Shown in pieces: positions 13,977 through 26,049 of a DNA stretch of 64,000 nt. The position numbers and the translations under genes are program-made. The notes under the pieces are model-generated. The model was not told the origin of the DNA and made no database searches. It was given only the letters and a program-made list of their open reading frames with translations. This stretch comes from Strigops habroptila (taxonomy: Eukaryota > Chordata > Aves > Psittaciformes > Psittacidae): NCBI RefSeq assembly GCF_004027225.2, contig NC_046358.1, positions 6,104,720 to 6,168,719 on the forward strand, read 5' to 3'. Positions within the stretch are counted from its first letter, which is position 1; each line of letters starts with the position of its first letter.

Positions 13977-15198
13977 ACTACCCTTAGTTCATGCTCTGAG
14001 ACTGCCTGCAGTGTGATGCAAGTCCAGCTCTTCAGACAAAATTCCCTTCTGCGTATACAGGATCTATTTTGCTGTTAACTCTCCACCTACCACCGTCAAA
14101 TGTCTGCAGTCCAGCAGCCATGTGGTGGTATACAGCCTGGTTTTGAAACCCACAGCTCACACACGGCAGCTGGTGTGTCAGCTTAGCAAAACACTGAACA
14201 GAAAGTCTCTTCCATGGTAATGCAGCCCATAGTGCTTCTGGAGGTGGGAGATCTCCATCCTGCCTTGGACTGCACAGTGTGTGCTTGTGCTTTGAGATTT
14301 CTGTAGGGCACATGGGAAGCTGGATCCGCTCTTACCCTCTTCCAGTCTAACTGTTGGGCCTTAGAAATAGTGGGAGACGCACTTAGAGCATTATGGTTAT
14401 GGTGGTTTAGGTTTTGTGATTGACTGTAGTCTTCAGCAATGATGTGATAAATAGCTATATAGTGTTAACCTTGCCTGTTCCTGTGATTAGCCAGCCCTGG
14501 CTTCATGTATCTTTTAGGGAAATGCGCTGTGAAAGGTTGCCAGAGCATTTGCTTCTCTGTTAAACTTAGTAGCATTAGCTATAAAATTCATGTTTTGGAT
14601 ATTTCGTACACACAAGTAGTTGATCTAGTACAAAAAGCAGTGCAAACGCTTTTGTGGAAACTTGTCAACATATCCTCTACATCTGCCCTTGCTCCACAGT
14701 GACTGTCAGTGAGAGGGCTCTATGGAGATTTATTTATAGGTAGAATGAGAACCATTTGCCAAAAACCTAAATGTCAAATAAGAGCAGTGTTTTACTTAAC
14801 ATTACCTAGTGCAAGAAATGCTGGCAGGCACCACAGAGAGAGCCTTCCCATTCCAATTCTTTGTTTAATAGTCACTTGGAGTTAAGGTAACCTGATTTTA
14901 TATATACAGTTGTATGTCTTCATTTCCTGAAAATCTCTCTGCTCCTGTTGCTGCGCCTCGGTGCTAATATTGAATTGAAATGAATGGAATATTCCAGAGC
15001 AATCTGGGTAATACAGGGCTCCGTGTTTGCAAGGCTCTTTATGGTGATGAGCCCTTTAAATGAAAATGTGAACTGAGCTAGATCTGTAGTTTGTGTAGGG
15101 AGGAATCAATACTGTCCCTCATGTTTTGGGGATGTAATGTGTGCTGGCTGGAATAGTGTCTTCTCATGCTAATATGTTTTCCTCTTTGGTGTTGCAAG

Positions 15199-15291
15199 GG
15201 CCTTAAACTCTGGAGTTGAGTACCACTGGGACCAGATGAATGAGAACGTCTTCACTGTGCATTCCAGCAGCAGGAGCACTGAGCGGCCTGG
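15199..15291 (+). CDS. AMBRA1: AMBRA1 coding exon with the LC3-interacting (LIR) segment
   Basis: A 93-nt internal exon. The acceptor is a pyrimidine-rich tract ending gttgcaag before 15199, and the donor is GGgtgagt after 15291. It starts with the last base of a codon and ends two bases into the next. The frame reads [18 protein letters not shown] and on to TERP, nearly identical to human AMBRA1 ([18 protein letters not shown] in my memory). AMBRA1 is a scaffold for Beclin-1/ULK1 autophagy and a CUL4-DDB1 substrate receptor. This exon encodes the reported LIR (human W1020-L1023) and the upstream serine that IKK-alpha phosphorylates. In this bird the last LIR position is Met instead of Leu. 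Upstream exons are outside the window. Confidence 0.93.
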
Positions 15292-16909
15292 GTGAGTCTC
15301 CTGGGTCTGGGTTAGAGAGACCTGACCCTTTCTGCTGCTTTTGTTACATCTGACGGCACCACCTCTTCTTTGTTCCTTTAGCACTGGCTGCTTTAAATAT
15401 GCAGTTACCCCCCACCCCACCCCTTTTTGATACTGCCCGGTTGGGTCACCTGCCTGCTTCCAGCAAGTGACATTCAGTGCCCAAAAGTGCTGCCAGTGGT
15501 AGTGAAGTAACATGTCATTCATGGTCTCTGTAACATCCATGAGCAAGCTGCAAGAGGAACAAGTGGTGCTTGGTGCATCAAAAACACAATGCAAAGTAAA
15601 TGGCCTTTGGAGGATAACTGAAGAATGGGGGGTTTCACAGAGATGAGTGCAAATCCATCGGGCAGTCCTGGTGACTGATTTCATCCCTTTAGTTTCTGGT
15701 CATGGAACAGTTATTTCTGAGCAATAAACTCTAAAAATACAGCTAAATCCCTTGACAGCCCTGTTGGCTGCTTCATCCAGTCTGTCTGGTGATGCACGGA
15801 TTAGTTATTCTAAACATAAGGGTGATGCTACAGGCCCTTGCTTCTTGCCCCAGTGATGAGTATTCTCTGTAAGCCAGCTCTTCTCAGGAAGAGGGTGACA
15901 GTCTTGTTTCTGAATTGCGAGCTGCAGGATCCCAAGGGAGTTCTGAGCTAGTGTACAGGGCAATATCTGTGCTGTCCTACAGCCTTGGTCTGATTGAGAG
16001 TGAAAAATGAGCCGTAGAGATTCTTTATTCTGCCACGTGAGTGGATATTGCCACTACTCATGGTTTTTGACAGCACATGTCAGTCTTGCCCGATGGGCTT
16101 AGGAGCAGCTTGAAGGCAAAATATTGCTCAAGTATGAACTAGCTCAAAGAGAGAGCGAGCAAAGTGTGGCAGGTTTCAAAACCTTATGAAAAAAGGTTGT
16201 AAATGAAGCCATATTTCCTAGAATCTCTTTACCATTCCCAGCACTTACAGTCAGAGGTCAGTTTTGGAAAGAGCATCCAAGCACTGTCAAGATTCAGCTC
16301 TTGAAGTATCGTACACTTCAACTGTTTGATTCTGAGTAGCTAATGAGCCTTGAGGTGGTTCCTGTTGTTTGCTTTTGAGAACAGAGAATTTCTCCTGTCT
16401 GACTGGAACGGGCAGAAATGCCTGCTGGAGTGCATTCATGTGTGATGCTGACAAACCAGGAGGTCCAGAGAAGGGAAGGGATACAGGCTGTGTCCTTGGG
16501 AGTTAAAACCACCCTGCTGACACGCAGAGAAAGGTTGTGTGTGTGTTTGTGATCCTGTGCTGCACGTCCTGTTGCCTACTCAACTCAGTGACCCCGAGAC
16601 AGAGTTGTACTGAAGGCTTAGTGATGCTGCAGGGATCTCTATCTGTGCCTGTCAGATACGCTGCTTCCGTGGAAGGGTGAGTGGACTGCAAGACTCTGTT
16701 GGCTTAAAACTCAAGGGACCAGCCAGCTGAGGCTGGGGAGGGATGTCGGTGTGTGTGCAGGGCACAGTTCCCTCCAGCCCCATCTGCGTACTGGCTAGCA
16801 GATGCCTGGTTGGACTGGAGGCAAGAAGAGGCTCAGGTGGATGCTTCAGTCTTTCTGGGGCTCTTTGCCTCCAATGCTCCTGGTCTTACTTGTTTTTCTC
16901 TCTTTTCAG
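15292..16909 (+). other. AMBRA1: AMBRA1 intron
   Basis: A 1.6 kb intron between two phase-matched AMBRA1 exons. It holds a short GT-rich patch near 16535 and nothing else I can name. Long antisense frames over 15169-15684 are shadows of the exon and intron. Confidence 0.85.
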
Positions 16910-17103
16910 AACCAGCAGAGCCACATGGAGGACAGACAGGGACATGGGCCTGATGAATGCCATAGGCCTGCAACCCCGAAACCCCCCCACCTCTGTGACT
17001 TCGCAGGGTACCCAGACCTTGGCGCCTCAGCTGCAGAATGCCGAGACTCAGACAGAGAGGGAGGTACAGGAGCAGGAATCCGCCTCTGCGGGGACTGGGG
17101 AAG
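16910..17103 (+). CDS. AMBRA1: AMBRA1 coding exon with two TQT (dynein light chain) motifs
   Basis: A 194-nt exon. The acceptor is ctcttttcag before 16910 and the donor is GAAG then gtagga after 17103. The A at 16910 completes the Gly codon left open by the previous exon. The frame reads [20 protein letters not shown], then [20 protein letters not shown] and [12 protein letters not shown], matching the mammalian protein almost residue for residue. The two TQT tripeptides (GTQTL and ETQTE) are the known type of docking site through which AMBRA1 is held on dynein light chain before autophagy is induced. The end ([11 protein letters not shown]) is the less conserved linker into the last exon. 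The exon leaves one base of a Gly codon for the next exon. Confidence 0.94.
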
Positions 17104-17195
17104 GTAGGAGCTCACGCAATGATTTACCTGACAGAGCTTACCTTGGCGAACAAGAGTTTCCATATAGGTTCCACATCTTATCAATGCATTTGTGC

Positions 17196-17260
17196 ATTTG
17201 GGGTTGGAACTAGATGATCGTAAGGTCCTTTTCAGCCCTAACCGTTCTGTGATTGGGACA
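17196..17260 (+). mobile_element. CR1 LINE, extreme 3' tail only
   Basis: Reads ggggttggaactagatgatc, aaggtccttttcagccctaa and ccgttctgtgatt, the last 60 or so bases of a CR1 with the terminal octamer. Heavily 5' truncated. Confidence 0.75.
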
Positions 17261-18183
17261 CTCCTGTTATCTCTTCAGCAAAGATTTCTCCAGCCTAATT
17301 TGCCTGTAGCCAGGCCAAGATGATCAGGAGAGTGAATGTCTGTCCGTATTAATAGTGAAGTTGTCTTTTTTTTCATGCTTTTAGAAGGCAAAATGAACTC
17401 TTCCCCAGAAGTTTGTGTCTTTGTAGAATCAGCTGTACTGTCATCACTCCTCAAATCTCCTGAACTCTAACCATCCGTAAAGCTGCAAACTGTTAAGAAT
17501 TATCCTTTCTTCCTCTCTGTTAGTTTAGCTTGGTCCTTCAACCTCTGCATCTAAAACCTGTGCAGGCTTCATGAGCTCAGCACCTAGACACAAAATAAAA
17601 TCCTGTAAATCACTTCTCACAAAGCAGGTATGAGTATTCTATTTAGTCTGATCAGTGAAGACTTTGGTGAGTGTCCAGCTCAGCTATACAGAAATGTCTC
17701 TAGTGTTTTCCAGTCCAGGAAAACTTAGCAATATGTAAAGAGCTGGAAGCAGCTGATGTGCAATTCCTATATGAAGATAAAGTCACTGATCTTTTGAAAG
17801 CATGATGGTTTTGTCCTGGCTTCTTGTCTCTTTACTGTAGCATTGTACTTAAATCCAATTCTGAAGGCTTGGCTAGGATGGAGTTTAGCAGTATATACAT
17901 AGGAAGGACAGAGAAAATTGAGGAGACAGTTTTGAAGTTGTTGGTTCATGGCAAACCCACTTATCTTTGGGAAGCAGCCCATGATATGCCTGTTTGTGCC
18001 TGTATGCTTGCTTGTGCTCTGTCATTCTGAAAGATGCTTTTTGGCATGTGACTCTTCCAGAGTTCCTGCTGTGCAGCATCCAGCATGTGTAATAAGGCTT
18101 TGTTTTACTCTGATCTCGGCTCTTCTACTCAAAGTTAAGTGTCCAATTCTTGACCTATGGGGTTTCCCATGTGCTTATCTCAG

Positions 18184-18219
18184 CTAACCTTCAGGAGATG
18201 AACCTCTCCTGAAGGTTAG
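18184..18219. repeat. Perfect 14-bp inverted repeat with 8-nt loop
   Basis: Left arm ctaaccttcaggag at 18184-18197, loop atgaacct, right arm ctcctgaaggttag at 18206-18219. The arms are exact complements. It is in the last AMBRA1 intron, so it would be part of the pre-mRNA. Confidence 0.85.
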
Positions 18220-21200
18220 TACAGCTGAGGGTGTGTGAATAAGGCTGGGACATAGGATATCTGGACTAATGCTGAACTTGTGAGAACTTGTATGCATACA
18301 CTGAATGTGGTATGCAGACTGAGAACAGGGGACTCTCTGGGACCTTCCTGCATCAAGGCCATGATGGCTGATGCTGCAGGCTTGGGGGTCTTTCTCTGTG
18401 GTGTTAAACCAGTGGAATTCTCCAGTGCTGCTTCTCTCTGCTGCTGTTCTGAATCATCTAAAGGTTTCATTCTCTCATTCTTTCTAGTTAACCTTTCAAT
18501 TTTTAGAACTAGGTCACAGGTTTTAACTAGACCATTAATGAGATGGGGAAGGGTTGTCCTTTACCAGTGCCTGAGGCAGGGTATCTCTACAAAGAAGCAA
18601 AATGTAGCATTTGAAAGAAAAGGAATGTAGATAACAAACCCAGGACAGAGACTTCTCTTTGTCTCCCATTTTCCGCTTGGAAGAAGATTGGCAAGTTCCA
18701 CATCTGATGCGATTTGTGGCTCAGATGCTGACTTATCACATGTCCCCTTGCAAGTGGTCTCACCTACAAAATGGGCTGTCACGCTTCTGTCTTTTTTATA
18801 AGGAGCAAAGGAGTTATTCCAGGACAGATGCATGCACTGGAGATGAGCCAAGCAGTCTTACTCTGTAGTTGATCAGTTCTTATGCCAGTTACATCCTCTG
18901 GAAATTCCACAGCAAAGGCTCAAGAACAGCTCAAAACAGGGAGCTGTCAAGGCATTAACTGTTGGAAAGATTGTGTGGGATCCAAAAACCCAACTGTAAT
19001 CCATGCCAGAGGAATAGCACAAGGACCTATAAAGCAGAAAGGCATATTTTCAGCTGCTGTTAAACAGCATCTCAGCCAGTGAGCCAGGGACTTGTGACAT
19101 CAGTGCTCTGGTTCATCCAAGAGTCTTCATGCTTCATATTACGCTTGAGCCCCATTGCACTGCTTGTGACGTTAAGATTGCTGTTTTTCCAGCATCATAA
19201 ACGCCTGTGATGCTCATCCAGTGTGTTCATGCAGGCTAGATTAGATCCTGTGCTGCTTTTCTGATGGTTAATTTTACCACTGAATCTACCACAGCTCATC
19301 TGTTGAAAGGGAAACGGTATTTCTTAATAGCAGGATCTAGGCGTCAGAGACACAAAGGAAAAAGAGCAAAAATGTGCTACAACTAACTTGGTGTGTGACC
19401 TAAGGCAAGTTATTCATCATCTACCAAATGGGAATAAATCTTCCCATAGCACAGTACACCAGGGGCTGTGAAGATTAATTAGTGTATGGGGCTTTAAAGA
19501 TGTAAATCACCACGTAAAGGCTTAGCAGCATTAGCAGCAGCAGAATGGATAAATCAGATGTGATTCAGAGTAATGTAAAGGAAAGTGTTTTAGTTATCAC
19601 CTCATCGTGAAGGGGGAAAAAAAAGAACAGAAACCTTTAATGTTTAAAAAAAGAAAGAAAAAGAAAGGGTAATGTTACCCCCAAGAGTGGGTTTCTGTCC
19701 TGTGTCCTGTCAGCCCCGCTGCTGTGGGGAGTTCTGGCTCAGGGCATTTCTTGCAGATATGTGCCTACTGTACAAAAAAGAAGTATGCAGAATTGCATCA
19801 GAAATCTAATTAAGCTCTGTGCGGGTATAAATAGTTTCCTTTTCTCATGCAAAGCTCTGCGGGGACTTTGCTGTTCTGATTATCTTTCTGCCTCCTTTGG
19901 AGGAATGAGTATATAATGACTTTATTAGAAGTGAATCCCTCTAATGTCTGTATCTTTTTGGTTTGCAGCAGTTGACAGCTGCCTTGTGAACTCTGCTCCC
20001 AAGCCACACATAAACCAAAGAAGTTAGAGAAAACTAGGAGAGATATCAAGAAATGTCTAAAACAGTGTTTCAGCTGTTTCCTAATTTTTTAAGCTGTCAG
20101 ACATAATGGAAATAGTGATGGAGCTGTAACTTTGAGGCACTCTTAATTAGAAACAATCTGTTGGGAGTTATTCTATGGTTTCCCTTGCAAATGGACAGGG
20201 ATGACGGGGGAGGATCTGTAGTTGACTGGCAAGTTAAATCTCACTTAAAAACCAACAAAAACTTCTAGTGAGATTTAATAGCCTAAAGCTTTAACCTTTA
20301 GAAATAGCAATTCCTGGTCCAGGCTGGGTCAGGCTGTGGCTGCCACTTGCTCAGGCTGTGGGATGTGTGGAGTAGGGTGCAAGTGGCAGTTAACTGTCAG
20401 GGGCTGCAACTGCCAAAGGTGCTGCAGGCTGAGGGTGAGGGACCTTTGCAGAGCTGCAGGACACTTGTTTGATTGTGCACCCATGCTGTCCCCTGGCTAT
20501 TTACAGTATATCCATACATCATTCAGGTATAATCCAGTAGTTTAAAAAGTAAAAATATCCCACACTTAAAAAAGAAACTTGATGGAAATAGCTGGAAGGC
20601 GGTTGTCATCTCCTTCCCTATCATCTGCATTGTCTTTGGGGCTTAACATTCTAGCTAGCTCAATGCTCAGTGTGCAAGTAGGCACATGTTTTGAACTACT
20701 GAAGTTGTAGCCATCTGAAGGCTTGCTGTCAGTGGACTGCTACTTTGCCTGTCTCTGGGGGAGCAGCATATTGGCTACTGTCATGCCATATACAGATTTT
20801 AACCTGTTTTCTTGAAGTGTTTCTCACCAGCCAGCACAAATTTCCATCACATTCAGCTTCTTTCAGAGGTTGCAGCAGATGCTTTTGAGAGGGGAAAAAG
20901 GGTTGTAAAATGAAGGTTTGGGTTTGTGGGCTTCAGTCTGTTCAAACTGTTGGTACTGAAAAGACAGCACATGCAAGTGAAACTTGCCTGGTATAAGCAA
21001 AGCATCCTGAGGTTGCCAAAGGATGCAGATTCAGTGTGCCTGCCTGTGATGTAACTTATTTAATCTGAGACATTGAGAACATGTGTCAGGGGGTTGCATG
21101 GGCAAGAATACCCTGTCCCCAGCCAAGCCTCATGAATGCTAAAGAGAAACATGTTGTTTTACATTAGCTGAATATGTTCTTGCAATGCTGTTGTCAAATG

Positions 21201-22696
21201 TGATGTTACTTTTGCGCGATTAGTGTGGAAATGGGAATCGAGACACCAGGGATCAGCTTCCAGATCTGCCTTTTATTCTCCAAGTAGAAATGTGGGTAGA
21301 TCCCTTAGCCTTTCATCTGCCTATCCATCTGCAAAATGTGTGTCATAAGTACTATAGAACTGCAAATTTCAGATTCTCTTTAAAAGCCCTCTGAAAAGCG
21401 CTACCTAAAAAATAGAATCAGGTTCTAGAAGCATGTACTACACAAACCGTTACAGTGTGAGCTGCTCCGAGTACCTGGCTCCCTTGGGATTAAATTATGG
21501 GGGCTACTTTTAAACTCTCATTACAAAAATAAGTTTCACTCATACAAATCACCAAGGTGAGATATTGCTAAGAGAATTTTTACAAGTCAAAGCTGGTGTG
21601 TCTTTTCTGAGTTCTGTGGAGTTGTTTGAATTAGCTACCTTAGAAAGGAAGTGTGAACACTCTTCCGAGCTTGGTTGGGGAGACAAGGAACTGGTAGTAT
21701 TTCTTCTGGCACTAAGGGAGATGTGAGTATTCATAGCTGGTTATGCTGTGCACTGACACTCCCTTTCCTATTCTAATGCAAGGAGTGAATTAATTTAAAA
21801 ATGGTGATATTTTTATCTTTGAGCATCTGAATTAGTGGGTCAGCTCACACCTCCAAGCTATTATTCCATGTTCTCTGAAGACTTACATATCTCTGCAGTG
21901 CTTACTCTTAGTTCTAATTTTGAAGCTTTGTTTGCAAGCATGGCTACTAACTACTCCTGGGTTTAGAAAGAGGAAAGCTGAAAATAGGCAAAAATTCAAG
22001 AGCAATGTTGGTATATCCCACAGCCTGATCTCATCTCTACTTCTGTGGGCTTTGCGCTTTATCAGGTGTGTGCTGACTATGCCCAGAGATAAACAAGTTG
22101 TAATTCCCATAAGTACTTTAGAGACCACTTCATTTAAGAGTGGAAATGCTCCTGCCTCATGTACAGCTCCATTGAAAGTATGCCAGATGTTTCAGCTTTG
22201 TAGTCTTCTGTGCCAAACTCTAGTCTTGCTGGAGTAGCATGGCAGAGGACTTCTAAAGACAAATGTATTTTGTTAAATGTTGGAGCCAGTCAGCTAGATT
22301 GGCAGAAATTACTCTCAAGAGTGATGTTTTGTATCTGTGTTTGGGATAGATGGGGCTTTGGACCTCCGGAAAGGTCACTTCAGTTAGAACAGAAAAGGTT
22401 TGTAGGAACACAGCACTGGGGACACAACACTAATACTTGTATTGCAAAGAGATGCTTTTCTGTCCTGTCAGGCACAGAACTTGCGTCCCTGTCCAGAGAA
22501 AGATAAGACTGTGTTTGAAGATTGCTTCCTTCTCTGTGATGGATTCTGGTAGAGGGACAGCCTAGGTGGAGAACAAATTGGCAAGTGTTATGCTTACAGT
22601 GGTACTTCACACATTGGTGCTTCACACACTGGAGCTGGAGCTGGTTAGCTCAGTTTTCTAAATTTTGTCTGTAGTATACTATGAAGTTTTTCTATA

Positions 22697-22720
22697 TTTC
22701 TGACTCTAGAGAGTCAGAAA
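22697..22720. repeat. 11-bp palindrome
   Basis: tttctgactct at 22697-22707, spacer ag, agagtcagaaa at 22710-22720. Exact arms. Probably incidental. Confidence 0.7.
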
Positions 22721-25558
22721 AAGCTTAGAAGAATGCGAGCTTAAGATAAAGGATTTTACAGAGCCTGGGACTTCAGAATGTAGTTTTGAGCATAAAATGA
22801 GAGAAGAGGAATTGCCCTCTTCATATGGAGAATTAGATGTGCTGTCACTTGGTCTGCTCAAGTCAGGTTCATGCTCTGAATGTGCCTAAACCCTCTGGAG
22901 TCTCTCAGAAGTGTCATGAGCATGGGGTATCTCTCTGTTCTGGTTTTGTTCAGCTGGTGGTGCAGGGAATGGGGTTTGGCCACTGCAGCAAGTTGAAACT
23001 TCCAGCAGTCTGAGGTGTGGGGTTTACAGCATTGCTGCTGTTCTGGGTAGGTGCCCATGTGCATGCTCTGAACTTCCACCAAATGGAAGTCAGCTTATTT
23101 CACTTGCACTGAGTACTAATGCAGTCTGCACTGGCAGCCTGGGGAAGGAACGCGTGTGGGAGTCACCAGGCAGTAGAAACGGGCTCTATGTGAAGCTGTG
23201 CTGTAGCTCAGCTCAGGGAACATCGCACAGGAAGCTCAGCTCTGAACCAGGCAGCCAAAGGCATTGTCAAAACCTGCAGGGGGGGGAAGGGGAGGACAGC
23301 CCCCAAAGCAGAGGTGCTTTTTGCTGCTTGGATGGTCTTCCTGGAATTTCCAACACTGCTCCTCGTCTGAAGGTTTGTGACTGCTGTGGCATCAGCCCTT
23401 GCCTGTTTTCTCAGCAAGCAGCTGCCTCAACTGGAAGTTCAGCCATGGCATGTGGTAATTAAGGGGCAGAGAAGAGCAGGAGGTGCTGTGCTGTGCTGTG
23501 CTTTGCCTGCATGGACTCCTCTTGTGAAGCACATGCTTGTAATGCTGAGGAGCACTGGCTGGGGATCCTTGCTGACTCGCTGTTCCAATGCTCCTGTATT
23601 GGGCTGGTTTATAGTGAATGATCTATCAAGAGCACAGTACCTGCTCTTTCAGGACTTGTGTAGATAAGGCTGGCTGGCTTGTCTCTAAGCCAGGTTGCAC
23701 ATCTTGGCTTTCTTAAGCTTCCTCTCTGGGGTGGCCAGATGGTTGGTAACAAAGTGCTTACACCTATGCCCTCAGAAGGAAGTGATGACTGAATCCAAAA
23801 CCATGCATCTCAAACATTCCACTTACTTCTGCTCTGATTAATGCTTCAATATCCCCTGGCATGCATGTTTTTCACACTGAAGTTTCCAGGCTAATAGCTG
23901 CCTCTGTTCTCAGTCTTTGTGCAGGTCAGCCAGCCTCCTAGCTCATGCATCAGTCACATCCTGAACAGGATTTCTCTGCTAGAGTTCTAGGTCAGGCTCT
24001 GCCCAGAGGTATTTGTGCTCACTTCTCTAGGCTCTGCTCCAGATTCTCATGAGGTTACTGATGTCTCTGTGGTCTCACTGATGCTCTAACCAAGGAGCTC
24101 TGTAATTGCTGTATGTATAGTGGATAGAGCAGGCTTACTAACTTCCAAGCAGAAAGGGACTTGTGAGAATTAAATTTGCCCTTGATGTCCATAGTATTTC
24201 TACAGCAGGGCAGTATGTCATCAGACTTGCTTGAAGATAGAATTAGCCATACCCTTTGGTGGAAGTATCTGGTGGTGTTTGATTCAAGTACCACTGGGCC
24301 CATGAGGAAAGGGAATAAGCTGTCACTGACTGACGGCACAACATCTTAACAGCTCTATCCTCTACAGTGACATGGTGTAGACTGTGCTGAATACCCCAGT
24401 TCTCACGTTGGATACATGATCTCCACCCCACAGTCCCAGTCAGTTTTGCCTTCCTAGTCAGTGTGGCGTTTTGGTTTCTATTGTGTTTTAACTCCTGCCT
24501 ACATTTAGCCTTGTTGACATTTGTGTTCATCTCCTTGGTGCCAGGAGAGCTTATGGCTTTCTCCTCTCATCTAATCAGCTCTGCAATAGCATCATGGAGC
24601 TGGGAGTGAGATTTATCTCTTTAATAAGAATCATCAGGATCCCACTGTGGAATGGTTCTAGCAGTTTGTGGTTACGGATTGTTTTCTCCAAATGGTCTGG
24701 GTAGGGTTTGTAGCAGAAGCAGGATGCTGGCAAACAGAACTGGGTTGGTCTTTCCTGCCATGGGGATTTCATTTCAGACATGGACTATTTTTCTGTGAGA
24801 TTTTGTTCTTCTTCAAAAGTAATCTTCAGCAACCAAGGCATCTGACAGTGGTTCCTCAGAGCTCAGTACAGCCTGACTGTGAAGGGAGAGTTCAGAGATG
24901 ATAGACAAAGAACTATAGATCTTGAAAGATGTTTTTTGCATTCACAAAAGATACCAGTCAAGGGCAGCAGGAGCCTACATACTTGATCTTTCCTTGATCA
25001 GTGGTATATGGAAGCACAGACCATGTTCTGTAGCTGCTCTCTGGTCCTGGCCTGTGTCCTCTCTGATAGCAGGGAGATGGCCATCATGTCATGCCTGGGG
25101 TATTCTCACACCTGGGGTATTCTCAAACAGGTAAAGTAGGAAAGGCCACGGGACCCTTTAACATTGTGGTGAGATGTTTGGTTTATTGCAGGGCAAACTG
25201 AGGTTTTTCTTCCAGCCCTTGGAGGACTGGCTGGGCTGTCTCTGCGCTGTAAGAAAAACGCTGCCTCTGACTCCTGTTTTTCCCCACCTCTATGGCTGGA
25301 TAAGAGCTGCTTCTCCAGGGCTTGGACATGCAGGTCTGTGAGGGCTACCTGTGGGATTGGCCAGGATCTTCTTGACAGAGTTCAGTGTCTTTGGCACTCA
25401 CCAAAAGTTCTGGAAATAAAGTGTTGGGCTCGCTCTGGAACAAACCCTATCTTGTATCCCAGCACATGTGCACCGTGTGATACATCTACCCAGCATTGCT
25501 TTCTCTTTGTGTTGTAGCTTGCCTTGTACATCCAAGTTGCTTCTGCTTTCTCTTGCAG

Positions 25559-26049
25559 GTGAAGGGCCAGACTATGGGGCCAGTGGGGAGGATGCCCTGA
25601 GTAGGATCCAAAGGCTGATGACAGAAGGTGGCATGACTGCCGTGGTCCAGCGGGAGCAGAGCACCACCATGGCGTCCATGGGTGGCTTTGGCAACAACAT
25701 CATCGTGAGCCACCGGATCCACCGCAGCTCTCAGACCGGTGCAGAGTCCACCGGAGCTGAGGGCACATCAGCACAGCAGTCCACCTCGCAGCAGATGGCA
25801 GCTGAGCTGGAGGGACGGATCATTTCAGAGTCTATGCAGCTCTCGGAGCATGGCCTGAGCCCGCGGACAGCCCCTGGTGGGAGTGAAGGACAAAGCGCTG
25901 GTGACCTGGACCTGCCAGAGCAGGCCCGGTCCTCCATGGATACTGAGGGACCAATTGAATACAGTGACCTAACTAATAATAACCATCTTCCTGACAGTAC
26001 CAACTTCTATAGTAATGACAGCACCAGTGGGGAGTCGCGGAACAGGTAG
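25559..26049 (+). CDS. AMBRA1: AMBRA1 terminal coding exon (C-terminus and stop)
   Basis: The acceptor is ttctcttgcag before 25559. GT at 25559-25560 completes the Gly codon, and the frame continues to a TAG at 26047-26049, giving 162 residues. It reads [40 protein letters not shown] and [20 protein letters not shown], which are nearly invariant in AMBRA1. A variable Ser/Thr/Gly-rich tail follows, and the ending [12 protein letters not shown] keeps the ..E-RNR terminus of mammals. The middle tail differs from mammals: as I recall it, the human protein has a proline-rich stretch before the conserved CELTNNNHL, while here [20 protein letters not shown] precedes SDLTNNNHL. The conserved block is part of the C-terminal scaffold region of this cytosolic autophagy and ubiquitin-ligase adaptor. 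Confidence 0.95.

Larger units (their letters stand above)
1..15198 (+). other. AMBRA1: AMBRA1 intron (upstream exons lie outside the window)
   Basis: Inferred intron, because the first recognisable AMBRA1 exon starts at 15199 and begins in the middle of a codon. I looked for the preceding WD/IYSQFF-type exon of AMBRA1 and found none. The stretch is AT-rich with stops in all frames. It holds an old LINE fragment (about 1925-2440), a local tandem repeat (4913-5010), a rearranged CR1 (8125-8638) and a CR1 3' end (13753-13976). Otherwise I see no gene. Confidence 0.75.
17104..25558 (+). other. AMBRA1: AMBRA1 last intron
   Basis: An 8.5 kb intron. It contains a small CR1 tail (17196-17260), a perfect 14-bp hairpin (18184-18219), a short palindrome (22697-22720), an A-rich tract near 19613-19668 and a 20-bp-scale duplication (ctggggtattctca twice at about 25096-25131). 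No exon or RNA gene is recognisable. Confidence 0.85.

Noticed and set aside
1-15198. Search for further upstream AMBRA1 exons
   Set aside because: No stretch reading like the preceding conserved AMBRA1 exon (segments such as GLAYGTNKGDLVICRP) was found. The exon is presumed outside the window.
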